Shown: positions 25,876-35,393, counted from the first letter of the stretch. The stretch is DNA of 42,884 bases from Caldilineales bacterium (GCA_013360575.1 JABWBG010000018.1:1-42884); one strand, 5' to 3'. Notes: generated from the sequence alone by a model not told the origin. Made by a program: numbers and translations.

Positions 25876-27075
25876 ATGAACAAACAAACTGCTCTTCAAA
25901 ATATCCTCGTCCTGGACATGACCGAAGCCATGGCCGGGCCTTACGCCAGCATGATGCTGGGCGACCTGGGCGCGGAGGTGATCAAGATCGAACGCCCCGG
26001 CCAGGGGGATATGGCGCGGGGCTGGGGGCCGCCCTTTGCCGGCGGCGAGAGTGGCTATTTTCTCAGCGCCAACCGCAACAAAAAAAGCCTCACGCTCAAC
26101 CTGAAGGAAGCGCGCGGGCAGGAGGTCTTTCACCAACTGATCGCCCGCGCCGATATTTTCCTGATCAACCAGCCCCGCCTCGACTCCCTGAAACGGCTGG
26201 GGGCCGATTACGACACCCTCAGTACCCGCAACCCGCGGCTGATCTACTGCGCCATCAGCGGCTACGGGCACACCGGCCCTTACGCCGGGCGCAGCGGCTA
26301 CGATCTGGCCGCGCAGGGCGAAGCGGGCACCATGGCCCTCACCGGCGAGCCGGACGGCCCGCCCGTGCGCTATCCCGTGCCGATCAGCGACATCACCGCC
26401 GGGCTTTACACCACCATGTCGGCCCTCACCGCCCTGTATGTGCGGGAACGCAGCGGCCGCGGCCAGTTCATCGACGTCTCTCTGCTCGACGCCCAGATCA
26501 CCTGGCTGACCAACCTGGCCGGGGCCTACTTCGTCAGCGGCCGGCGGCCCAGCCGCCTGGGCAACTATCATCCTCAGATCGCGCCCTATGAGGTCTTCCA
26601 GGCCGCGGACAAGGCCTTTCTGGTGGCCGTCGGCTCCGAGCGCCTGTGGCAGAGCTTCTGCGCGGCGGTGGGCGTGGCCGAAACCCTCGGCGCCGACCCT
26701 CGCTATGCCACCAACGCCGATCGCCTGGCCCACCGCACGGCCCTGCACGCCGCCCTGGAGCAGGTGTTTGCCACGCGGCCCGCGGCCTTTTGGCTGGAGC
26801 AGATGCGCGCGGCCGGCATCCCCTGCGGGCCGATCAACGAGATCGACGAAACCCTGGCCGATCCGCACGTGCTGGCCCGCGGCATGGTGGTGGGGATGGA
26901 GCACCCCGCCGCCGGCGACATCCGCGTGCTGGGCAACCCCATGCACCTCAGCCACACCCCGCCCACCTACCGCCTGCCCCCGCCCACCCTCGGCCAGCAC
27001 ACCGACGAGATCCTGGCCGCGCTCGGCTACAGCCCCGTCGACATCGCCGCCCTGCACGAATCTGGCGTTGTCTGA
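25876..27075 (+). CDS. CaiB/BaiF family CoA-transferase
   Basis: LVLDMTEAMAGPYASMMLGDLGAEVIKIERPGQGDMARGWGPPF...FLSANRNKKSLTLNLK. Confidence 0.94.
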   Translation: MNKQTALQNILVLDMTEAMAGPYASMMLGDLGAEVIKIERPGQGDMARGWGPPFAGGESGYFLSANRNKKSLTLNLKEARGQEVFHQLIARADIFLINQPRLDSLKRLGADYDTLSTRNPRLIYCAISGYGHTGPYAGRSGYDLAAQGEAGTMALTGEPDGPPVRYPVPISDITAGLYTTMSALTALYVRERSGRGQFIDVSLLDAQITWLTNLAGAYFVSGRRPSRLGNYHPQIAPYEVFQAADKAFLVAVGSERLWQSFCAAVGVAETLGADPRYATNADRLAHRTALHAALEQVFATRPAAFWLEQMRAAGIPCGPINEIDETLADPHVLARGMVVGMEHPAAGDIRVLGNPMHLSHTPPTYRLPPPTLGQHTDEILAALGYSPVDIAALHESGVV

Positions 27076-27076
27076 A

Positions 27077-27155
27077 TGATTAGAGATTAGAGATTAGAGA
27101 TTAAGGATTAAGGATTGGCGAGTAATCGTTAATCATTAATCCTTAATCATTAAAT
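27077..27155. repeat. Intercistronic degenerate hairpin repeat
   Basis: atgattagagattagagattagagattaaggattaaggattgg / aatcgttaatcattaatccttaatcattaaat. Confidence 0.85.
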
Positions 27156-27165
27156 ATTGATACTT

Positions 27166-28470
27166 ATGTCTCATTCTTCCTTCATCCACCCCGCCCCCCT
27201 TGCGCCCCTCGCCGCCGGGCTGCGCACGGGCCAGCTCGATTTGCTCGACACGCTCGACGTCTGGTGGGGCCGCATGGCCGCGGTGGAACCGCATCTCCAG
27301 GCCTTCATATCGGAGGATCAGCGGCAGCCGCGGCTGCACGTGGCTGCTGCCGCCCTGCTGGCCGCGTATCCGGATGCCAACACCCGCCCGCCCCTCTTTG
27401 GCGTGCCCATTGGCGTCAAGGATATCTTCCACGCCGCCGGTTTTCCCACCCAGGCCGGCTCTCGCCTGCCCGCGCAGCGCCTCGCCGGCCCCGAAGCAGC
27501 CAGCGTCAGCCGGCTGAAAGAGGCCGGCGCCCTGGTCATGGGCAAGACGGTCACCACCGAATTCGCCTATTTCGAGCCAGGCCCGACCCGCAATCCCCAC
27601 AATCTGGCGCACACGCCCGGCGGCTCCAGCAGCGGTTCCGCCGCGGCCGTGGCTGCCGGCCTTGTCCCCCTGGCCCTGGGCACACAGACCATCGGCTCGG
27701 TCATCCGTCCCGCGGCTTTTTGCGGCATCGTCGGCTTCAAACCCAGCTACAACCGCATCGATCCGGAGGGGCTGCTCTTCTTCTCCCCCTCTGCCGATCA
27801 TGTCGGCCTGTTCACGCAGGATGTGGCGGGCATGCGCCTGGCCGCGGGGCAACTGTGCCGCGGCTGGCAGGAGATCTCCCCTCCCGACCGGCCGGTGCTG
27901 GGCATCCCGGCGGATGACTATCTGCAGCAGGCCTCGGCCGAGGCGCTGGCCCTGTTCGAGCAGCAGGTTGCAGCCTTGCAAGCGGCCGGCTACGCGCTGG
28001 AACGCGTGCCCCTGTTCCCCGACATCGCCGCCATCAACACCCGCCACCGCCGCCTGATCGCGGCCGAGTTCGCCGCGGAGCACGCGGCCTGGTTTGCTGA
28101 ATTCGCGCACCTGTACCGGCCCCGCACCGCCGCGCTGATCCAGGAGGGGCAGCGCGTGCCGGAGGAGGAGGTGGAGGAAAGCCGCGAGGGGCAGAGCCTG
28201 CTCCGCCAGGAGATCGAGCATGTGATGGATGTGCACGGCATCGACCTGTGGATTTGCCCGGCTGCGACCGGCCCCGCGCCCCTCGGCCTGGACGCTACTG
28301 GCGACCCGATCATGAATCTGCCCTGGACGCACGTGGGCTTGCCGGCCCTGACGCTGCCCGCGGGCCGAGCCGCCAACGGCCTGCCCGTTGGCCTGCAACT
28401 AGTGGGGCGGTGGATGGAGGACGAACACCTGCTGGCCTGGGCGGGGGCAGTGCGTAGTTTGTTGGCGTAG
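27166..28470 (+). CDS. Amidase signature family hydrolase
   Basis: GVPIGVKDIF, HTPGGSSSGSAAAVAAGLVPLALGTQTIGSVIRPAAFCGIVGFKPS. Confidence 0.94.
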   Translation: MSHSSFIHPAPLAPLAAGLRTGQLDLLDTLDVWWGRMAAVEPHLQAFISEDQRQPRLHVAAAALLAAYPDANTRPPLFGVPIGVKDIFHAAGFPTQAGSRLPAQRLAGPEAASVSRLKEAGALVMGKTVTTEFAYFEPGPTRNPHNLAHTPGGSSSGSAAAVAAGLVPLALGTQTIGSVIRPAAFCGIVGFKPSYNRIDPEGLLFFSPSADHVGLFTQDVAGMRLAAGQLCRGWQEISPPDRPVLGIPADDYLQQASAEALALFEQQVAALQAAGYALERVPLFPDIAAINTRHRRLIAAEFAAEHAAWFAEFAHLYRPRTAALIQEGQRVPEEEVEESREGQSLLRQEIEHVMDVHGIDLWICPAATGPAPLGLDATGDPIMNLPWTHVGLPALTLPAGRAANGLPVGLQLVGRWMEDEHLLAWAGAVRSLLA

Positions 28471-28601
28471 GGTGTGTGGAGGACAACAACATGCGTTGGG
28501 TTGCGTTTGGGAGTCACCGCCAATTCTGGCATACTTTGGGGCAATTGCCGTATCTCGTCAAAATCATCCTTGCGGCAGGGTCTTCCGGTTCTCACACTTC
28601 A

Positions 28602-28669
28602 GCCACGAATTTCACGAATTGACACGAAAAGGTAGGCTAAAATTCGTGAGAATTCGTGAAATTCGTGGC
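28602..28669. repeat. Intergenic hairpin, 19-bp perfect arms
   Basis: gccacgaatttcacgaatt (28602-28620) / aattcgtgaaattcgtggc (28651-28669). Confidence 0.9.
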
Positions 28670-28753
28670 AAAAAACAAGACAGGATGCCGCCAAACATTA
28701 GAACCGGAAAGCCCTGTCCTTGCGGCTGCATTTCCGTTCAGGAGGAACCAACA

Positions 28754-30403
28754 ATGGTGAAACCGCATACTGCTCACACCGACACGCCCAGTCCCGTCTT
28801 TTCCGCCTGGAGCGACCTTCTGGCCGACGCCGCCTCGCGCCCGTGGCTGGCCGGCTTGCTCTCCCGTCGGGGCGCGGCCACGTTCCGTCGCTTCATCTAC
28901 TTCTATCACCGGCTGCTGGGTCTGCCTGCGCGCCTGCGCCGACGTTGGCAGCGCAAACTGGGATTGAGCCTGGCCGGGACCGCGCTGTTGTTGGCGTTGT
29001 CCGGCTCCGCCATTTATGCTGCCCCCGGCGGCGTCATCGTCGTGGATGAGGTGAACTGCACACTGGTGGACGCCATCACAGCCGCTAATACAGACACGGC
29101 CACCGGCGGCTGTCCTGCCGGCTCCGGCGCGGATGTGATCGAGTTGCGGGCGGATGTGGTGTTGACGGAGGTGAATAATCTTGGCAACAACTTCGGAGCA
29201 ACGGGCCTGCCGGTGGTATCGAGCGAGATTAGGATCGAAGGCGGAGGACATACGGTTGGCCGGAGAGCGGATGCCCCTGACTTTCGCATATTTTCCGTGC
29301 AGCACTCTGGTAGACTTACGCTGCGCAACGCGATTGTTAGCGGGGGAAACAGTGAATCGTTTGCCGGCGGCGGCGGTATTGACGTGAACAGCGCCACCTT
29401 GATCGTCGACGATAGCGTCATCACCGGCAACACAGCTACTATCGGCGGCGGCATCAATGCCAATTATGCCTCTCTGTCGGTGAGCAACAGCATCATTTCC
29501 AATAATTCGGCTACGCTAGGGGGCGGCGTTCACGCCTACGTCACCGATACAAAAATTCAAAGCAGCTCTCTTTCCGGCAACATGGCTGACCTTGGGGGCG
29601 GGATATATATCTACAGATCAGGTGTCGAGATTGCTCGGAGTGTTCTTTCCGGCAACGTGGCGGGCAGCGGGGGCGGAATATCAGTACAGAGGTATGGCCT
29701 CGTCACAGTTGTCAATTCCACGCTTTCAGGCAACTCAGCCAATTATGGCGGCGGCGTAACTGGCGAAGGCGACATCGGCATGATCATTTCAGCCAGCACG
29801 CTAACCTCCAACATGGCTGACAAAATGGGCGGCGGGATCAGAAGCGGTCTGTTTTCAAGGCTCACACTTAGCAACAGCATTGTGACCGGAAACTCGGCCG
29901 GGGTTTCGGGAAAAGAGATTCGCAATGACGGTTCCGTGACCACGAATGGCAATAATTTCATTGGCCACAGCGCCGAAACCAGCGCCCAGGCATTCTCCGG
30001 CTTCACACCCGGCCCCACCGACATCGTCGCTACCAGCGACGGCACGCACCCGACCGCACTGACCGGCATTCTCGCTGCAAATCTGGCCGACAACGGCGGC
30101 CCTACGCTCACGCACGCGCTCGTGCCCGGCAGTCCGGCCATCGACGCCTCGCCCAGCGCCGGCTGCGCCGCCGCGCCCGTCAACGGCGTCGATCAGCGCG
30201 GCTTCCCGCGTAACGTCAATGGCGATGGAGCACCCTCGGAGAACGAATGCGACATCGGCGCATATGAAACACAGTTTGAGTCTTCGCCTACTCCCACTCC
30301 CACCCCGCCTCCCCCCGCCGAAATCCCGGAACCGACCACCCTGCTCCTCCTCGGCAGCGGCCTGGCCGGTCTCGCCGCCTACATCCGCCGCCGCGCCGCC
30401 TGA
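28754..30403 (+). CDS. Secreted parallel beta-helix (choice-of-anchor/CSLREA-like) protein with PEP-CTERM signal
   Basis: Repeated S.I.GN.A..GGGI motifs; C-terminus PTPTPTPPPPAEIPEPTTLLLLGSGLAGLAAYIRRRAA. Confidence 0.87.
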   Translation: MVKPHTAHTDTPSPVFSAWSDLLADAASRPWLAGLLSRRGAATFRRFIYFYHRLLGLPARLRRRWQRKLGLSLAGTALLLALSGSAIYAAPGGVIVVDEVNCTLVDAITAANTDTATGGCPAGSGADVIELRADVVLTEVNNLGNNFGATGLPVVSSEIRIEGGGHTVGRRADAPDFRIFSVQHSGRLTLRNAIVSGGNSESFAGGGGIDVNSATLIVDDSVITGNTATIGGGINANYASLSVSNSIISNNSATLGGGVHAYVTDTKIQSSSLSGNMADLGGGIYIYRSGVEIARSVLSGNVAGSGGGISVQRYGLVTVVNSTLSGNSANYGGGVTGEGDIGMIISASTLTSNMADKMGGGIRSGLFSRLTLSNSIVTGNSAGVSGKEIRNDGSVTTNGNNFIGHSAETSAQAFSGFTPGPTDIVATSDGTHPTALTGILAANLADNGGPTLTHALVPGSPAIDASPSAGCAAAPVNGVDQRGFPRNVNGDGAPSENECDIGAYETQFESSPTPTPTPPPPAEIPEPTTLLLLGSGLAGLAAYIRRRAA

Positions 30404-30426
30404 TAATCCGCAATCCCAAATCCGCC

Positions 30427-32766
30427 ATGACGCAACCCGACCCCCTCCGCTCCGTCTACACCTCCAACCTGCCCGGCATCCTCGACCATTTCGGCATCTC
30501 GCTGGCCGTGAGCACCTACCAGGCAGGCAAGGTGATTTTGGTGCGCAACGACAACAGCGCCATCAACACGCACTTCCGCACCTTGCAGAAGCCGATGGGC
30601 ATTGCCGTGGACGGGCCACGCCTCACGGTCGGGGGGCAGAACACCGTCTGGTATTATCGCAACATGCCCGCCGTCGCTCCCAAGCTGGAGCCGAAGGGCA
30701 AGCATGACGCCGCCTACATCCCCCGCCAGATTCACGTCACCGGCGACATCGACATCCACGAAATGGCCTGGGGCCGGGATGACGATCTCTGGATCGTCAA
30801 CACCAAATTCTGCACGCTCTGCACCCTCGACCCCGACCACAGTTTCAACCCGCGCTGGCGTCCCCATTTCGTGTCTGCGCTCACGCCTGAAGACCGCTGC
30901 CATCTCAACGGGTTGGCGATGGTCGATGGCCGCCCCAAATACGTCACTGCCCTGGGCGAGACCGACGCCGCCGGGGCCTGGCGGGTGAACAAGCGGGACG
31001 GCGGCATCCTCATGGACGTGGACACGAACGAAATCCTGCTGCGGGGGCTGTCGATGCCGCACTCGCCGCGGCAGTGGGCGGGCCGGCTGTGGCTGCTGGA
31101 ATCGGGGCAGGGCACGCTGGCCTGGGCCGATTTGCCGAATCGCACCTGGCACACTGTCGCCACATTGCCCGGCTTCACTCGCGGCGTCGATTTCGCCGGG
31201 CCGCTGGCTTTCATCGGCCTCTCGCAGGTGCGGGAAACGGCGGTGTTCAGCGGTATCCCCCTCGTCGAACGGCTGGACGAGCGCATTTGCGGCGTCTGGG
31301 TCGTCAACGTGCAGACGGGCGAGATCATCGCCTTTCTACGCTTCGAGGAGGGCGTGCAGGAGATCTTCGCCGTACAAATCCTGCCCAATCGCTTCCCCGA
31401 CATGCTGGAATTCGGCGATGCGTTGATCAATACCTCGTATGTGGTGCCGGACGAAGCCCTGCGGGATGTCCCGACCGTGTTGAGGGAACCCGCCCGGCCC
31501 GATAGCCCCACCGACGCCTTCGTCGCCGCCATCAACGAGGGCGCCGCCCTGCTCGATCAGGATCAGGTGGAGGAGGCGATGGCGCAGTTCCGGCAAGCGC
31601 AGGCCCTGAATCCCAACGCCGCCGTGGTCTACAACAACATCGGCAACGCCTACACCGCACAGAACCGCCTGCACGATGCGGTCGAGCAGTATGAAAAGGC
31701 CATTGCTTTACAGGCCGACTTCCCTGACGCCCACATGAATCTGGGCATGGCCCTACTCAAGCTCGGCGATCTGCCCCGCGGCTTCGCCGAATTCGACTGG
31801 CGTTGGCAGACCCGTTTCTTCACGCCCTTCCTGCCGCCGCAGCCCCGCTGGGACGGCTCGCCCATGCCGGATAAAACCCTGCTGGTGCACACCGAACAGG
31901 GCGCGGGTGACACCATCCAGTTTGCCCGCTATCTGCCGCTGATCAAGCAGCGCGTGGGCAAGGTGTTGCTGGTGGCCCCGGAGCCGCTGCAACGACTGTT
32001 GGCCGGCGTCGACGGCGTGGACGAAATCCGGGGGCCGGGAGACGTTCCCGCCGCGGCTTTCGACGCCTACGTGCCGATGATGACGGTGGCCGGGCTGCTG
32101 GGCACGACGCTGGAGACTGTGCCCGACCAGGTTCCGTATCTCAGGCCTCCGCACGACGAGCGATGGACGATGGACGACGGGTCACGCAATACGCAGTACG
32201 GTGTACGAAACAGTCAACAGCAAACAGTCAACAGGCAACAGTCAACGAATAACCCGGAACATCCGCTGCGGGTGGGTATCGCCTGGGCGGGCAGCCCCAC
32301 GCAGGGCAACGACCGCAATCGTTCGGCGTTGCTGGCCGAGTTTGCACCGCTGCTCGATATTCAGAACATCGAATGGCACAGCCTGCAAGTGGGTGAAAAG
32401 CGGGCGGAGTTGGAAGCCTTAATCATTACTCATCAATCATTGATTATTGAGGATCGGGGATTAAAGATTAAAGATTGGGCGGATACGGCGGCGGTGATCA
32501 GCGGGCTGGATCTGGTGATCAGCGTGGACACGGGCGTGGTGCATCTGGCTGGGGCGCTGGGCAAGCCGGTATGGGTGCTGCTGTGTTACGCGCCCGACTG
32601 GCGCTGGCTGCTCGACCGTCCCTCGACAGGCTCGGGACAAAGCCCCGACTCGCCCTGGTATCCCACCGCCCGACTGTTCCGCCAGTCCCGGCCCCAGGAT
32701 TGGGCGAGTGTGATGGCCGAGGTGAGGGAGGCGTTGGCGGGGTTGGCGGGTGGTTGGAGAGCGTAA
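30427..32766 (+). CDS. TIGR03032-like domain + TPR + GT9-like glycosyltransferase fusion
   Basis: N-terminal LDHFGISLAVSTYQAGKVILVR...LGETDAAGAWR...; TPR AVVYNNIGNAYTAQNRLHDAVEQYEKAIALQADFPDAHMNLGMALLKLG; C-terminal GDTIQFARYLPLIKQRVGKVLLVAPEPL...VISVDTGVVHLAGALGKPVWVLL. Confidence 0.8.
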   Translation: MTQPDPLRSVYTSNLPGILDHFGISLAVSTYQAGKVILVRNDNSAINTHFRTLQKPMGIAVDGPRLTVGGQNTVWYYRNMPAVAPKLEPKGKHDAAYIPRQIHVTGDIDIHEMAWGRDDDLWIVNTKFCTLCTLDPDHSFNPRWRPHFVSALTPEDRCHLNGLAMVDGRPKYVTALGETDAAGAWRVNKRDGGILMDVDTNEILLRGLSMPHSPRQWAGRLWLLESGQGTLAWADLPNRTWHTVATLPGFTRGVDFAGPLAFIGLSQVRETAVFSGIPLVERLDERICGVWVVNVQTGEIIAFLRFEEGVQEIFAVQILPNRFPDMLEFGDALINTSYVVPDEALRDVPTVLREPARPDSPTDAFVAAINEGAALLDQDQVEEAMAQFRQAQALNPNAAVVYNNIGNAYTAQNRLHDAVEQYEKAIALQADFPDAHMNLGMALLKLGDLPRGFAEFDWRWQTRFFTPFLPPQPRWDGSPMPDKTLLVHTEQGAGDTIQFARYLPLIKQRVGKVLLVAPEPLQRLLAGVDGVDEIRGPGDVPAAAFDAYVPMMTVAGLLGTTLETVPDQVPYLRPPHDERWTMDDGSRNTQYGVRNSQQQTVNRQQSTNNPEHPLRVGIAWAGSPTQGNDRNRSALLAEFAPLLDIQNIEWHSLQVGEKRAELEALIITHQSLIIEDRGLKIKDWADTAAVISGLDLVISVDTGVVHLAGALGKPVWVLLCYAPDWRWLLDRPSTGSGQSPDSPWYPTARLFRQSRPQDWASVMAEVREALAGLAGGWRA

Positions 32767-32795
32767 AAAATGGTTGGGGAACTTGATGGGTGAAG

Positions 32796-32839
32796 CGTGA
32801 TGCGTGAGACAGAACGACGATCACATTTTACGCATCACG
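32796..32839. repeat. Intergenic hairpin repeat
   Basis: cgtgatgcgt (32796-32805) / acgcatcacg (32830-32839). Confidence 0.7.
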
Positions 32840-33007
32840 TATCAAAGGCGTGATGCCGCTTCCAAACAGGCCCTTTGCACCGCACCTGTCATGTGTGTTA
32901 TGGTCGCCCCCTTCGGTATGCAGAGACTCCGAGGCATCGCTGCCACCATGTGCCGATCCAAGTGCAACAATCCAAAATCGTTTCACCACCCGGAGAGGAA
33001 ATCACCC

Positions 33008-33770
33008 ATGAACGCATCCCCACCCCATGAGCCGCAGGGTGTAGCCATCGCCGCTGACCCCGCCAGCGCCTGGCAGTCCCTGCTGGCCGAGGCGCACGGA
33101 AAAACCCTGGCTGTTGCGCCTGCTCGGCGAACAGGGTGCACCCCTGTATCTGCGTTTCCGGGCGGCGTACCAACGCCTGCTCCAGTTGCGGCCGGGCCAA
33201 TTACGCCGCCTGCAACGCAAGCTGGGCGTGGGCCTGGCCGGGGCTGCTCTGCTGCTGGCCCTCAGCGGCTCGCCCGGCCTGAGCGCGCCCAACGGGGCGA
33301 TGACGGTAACAAACGGTACGAGCACGGTTGCCAACAGCGACGGCTGTTCGCTGCCGGAAGCGATTATCAACGCCAATGCCAACGACCAGAGCGGTTCGAC
33401 CGACTGCGCCGCGGGCAGCGGCGCCGACACCATCACCCTGGTCACCGACGTGACCCTGACAGCAGTGCACAACTCGACCTATGGCGCTACCGGCCTGCCC
33501 GTTGTCAGCAGCGAGATCACGATCGAGGGGGCGGGGCACACGATCAGCCGGGATGGGGCAGCGCCCAATTTCCGCATCTTCGCTGCCAACAGCGTCGCCA
33601 ACCTGACTTTAAGCAGCGTGGCGGTGAGCGGCGGCAGTTTTCCGGACGGACGTGGCGGCGGCATCTACGCCAAGTCCGCCAGTGTGACGGTGACGAACAG
33701 CACTATCTCCGGCAACTTTTACTTTATCAAACACAAACAGCTTCGCTTTGCGGGGTGTGCCCGCGTGTGA
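33008..33770 (+). pseudogene. Frameshifted and 3'-truncated paralog of the 28754-30403 protein
   Basis: MNASPPHEPQG...SAWQSLLAEAHGK | frameshift at ~33105-33107 | (T)WLLRLLGEQGAPLYLRFRAAYQRLLQL...LQRKLGVGLAGAALLLALSG...GAGHTISRDGAAPNFRIF, ending abruptly at ~33718. Removing one C restores alignment to SAWSDLLADAASRPWLAGLLSRRGAATFRRF. Confidence 0.8.
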
Positions 33771-33771
33771 G

Positions 33772-34665
33772 TCAGTCCTGGTGAGATGGGGCGGGCTTTC
33801 TGGCCGGCCACCCTCGCCGCTGCCACACCCACCCCCGGCCCGGCGCAAACAAAAAGGCCAGCAGGAAAAGGGCCGTGCTCACCAGCACGATGGCCGCGCC
33901 CGAAGCAATGCTGATGTAGAAGGAGAGATACAACCCCGCCGCCCCCGCAAACGCGCCGATCAGCCCGGCGGTCAGCATCATCGTCGGCAGCCGGCGGGTG
34001 AGCAGATAGGCCGTGGCCGGCGGCGTCACCAACATCGCCAGCATCAGGGCAATGCCCACCGTCTGCAATGAGACCACGATGGTGATGGCGATCAGCGCCA
34101 GCAGCAGATAATTGAGCAGTTGAGCGGGGATGCGCAGGGTCTCGGCCAGCACCGGGTCGAAGGAAATCACCAGAAATTCTTTGTAGAACAGGATGATGGC
34201 CAGGATCACCAGCAAGCCAAAGCCGAGGATCAGCCCCAGATCGCTGTTGGTCACGCCCAGGACATTGCCGAAGAGGAAATGGGCCAGGTCCACGGCATAA
34301 TTGCGCACGCTGGAGATGAGGGCCACGCCCAGGGCAAACATGCCGGCGAAGACGATGCCGATGGCGGTGTCCTCCTTCAGTTGCGCGCCCCGGCTGATGA
34401 AGCCGATGCCCAAAGCGCTGAGCAGGGCCGTGATCAGCGCCCACCAAAAGACCGCGATCTGCGCCCCCCCGCCCAGCAGATAACCCACGGCCACACCGGG
34501 CAAGATGGCGTGGGCCAAGGCGTCGCCGAAAAAGGCCATGCCTCGCAGCACGATGTAGGAGCCGACCGTGGCGCAGACAACGCCCACCAGCATGGCCGCC
34601 AGCAGCCCGCGCACCATGAAGCTGTAGGAAAGAGGGGAGAGGAGCCAGTCGAGCAGGTGGGCCAT
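33772..34665 (-). CDS. Metal (Zn/Mn) ABC transporter permease, ZnuB/MntB-like
   Basis: MVRGLLAAMLVGVVCATVGSYIVLRGMAFFGDALAHAILPGVAVGYLLGG; LMLAMLVTPPATAYLLTRRL. Confidence 0.93.
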   Translation of the reverse strand: MAHLLDWLLSPLSYSFMVRGLLAAMLVGVVCATVGSYIVLRGMAFFGDALAHAILPGVAVGYLLGGGAQIAVFWWALITALLSALGIGFISRGAQLKEDTAIGIVFAGMFALGVALISSVRNYAVDLAHFLFGNVLGVTNSDLGLILGFGLLVILAIILFYKEFLVISFDPVLAETLRIPAQLLNYLLLALIAITIVVSLQTVGIALMLAMLVTPPATAYLLTRRLPTMMLTAGLIGAFAGAAGLYLSFYISIASGAAIVLVSTALFLLAFLFAPGRGWVWQRRGWPARKPAPSHQD

Positions 34666-34685
34666 GGCGGAGTGCGCAACGCAAA

Positions 34686-34700
34686 TGAGATTTCATCTCA
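34686..34700. promoter_or_regulatory. Palindromic operator candidate upstream of the metal permease
   Basis: TGAGAT-ttc-ATCTCA, perfect 6+3+6 inverted repeat 21 bp upstream of the minus-strand start codon. Confidence 0.42.
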
Positions 34701-34823
34701 ATTATAGGCTGGCGGCAGAGGATGTCCAAACCGCCGCTGTCATTGCAGTGGATTTGGCGAGCACAGAATCCCTGTGGTATCGTTTGTGCAATTTACCATA
34801 ATATAACAAATTGTAACACATCT

Positions 34824-35393
34824 ATGCTGACAGAAGAACGCCGCCAACACATCCTCGCCCAGATCCAGGCCGCCGGCAAGGTGCAGGCCGCGCATCTGGC
34901 CGCGCACTTTGGCGTGTCGCGCATGACCATCCACCGTGATCTGGCCTATTTGCACGCCCGCGGCTGGGCGCGCAAGGTTTTTGGCGGCGCGGTGGCCATG
35001 GAAACAGAGAGCGTGGAGCCGGCAGCCGGCGCCCCTGCCGGGGGCTGCGCCATGTGTGGGGCACGGCTGCGCCAGCGCACCGCCTTTGTGTTGCAATGCG
35101 CGGATGGCGCCCGTCTGCACGCCTGCTGCCCGCACTGCGGCCTGATGCTGCTGGCCGGCCGTGGGGATGTGGTCTCGGCCCTGGCCGCGGATTTCCTGCA
35201 CGGCCGCATGATCAACGTGCGCGACGCTGCCTTCCTGGTGGGGCCGGAACTCTCCCTCTGCTGCGCGCCCACCATCCTTTGCTTTGCCAGCCGGGCCGAG
35301 GGCGAGCGTTTTCGGCAGGGATTCGGCGGCGACCTGCTCGATCACCTCCAGGCCCAGGCCTCCCTGCAGCAATCCATGGCCCTCCACCCCTAA
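34824..35393 (+). CDS. DeoR-type HTH regulator fused to a Cys-rich NosL-like domain
   Basis: MLTEERRQHILAQIQAAGKVQAAHLAAHFGVSRMTIHRDLAYLHARGWARKVFGGAV, then GGCAMCGARLRQRTAFVLQCADGARLHACCPHCGLMLLAGRGDVVSALAADFLHGRMINVRDAAFLVGPELSLCCAPTILCFASRAEGERFRQGFGG. Confidence 0.72.
   Translation: MLTEERRQHILAQIQAAGKVQAAHLAAHFGVSRMTIHRDLAYLHARGWARKVFGGAVAMETESVEPAAGAPAGGCAMCGARLRQRTAFVLQCADGARLHACCPHCGLMLLAGRGDVVSALAADFLHGRMINVRDAAFLVGPELSLCCAPTILCFASRAEGERFRQGFGGDLLDHLQAQASLQQSMALHP

Noticed and set aside
28472-28753. N-terminal 94 residues of the 28472 ORF
   Set aside because: Translate the intergenic gccacgaatttcacgaatt hairpin; ATG 28754 has an aggagg RBS just upstream.
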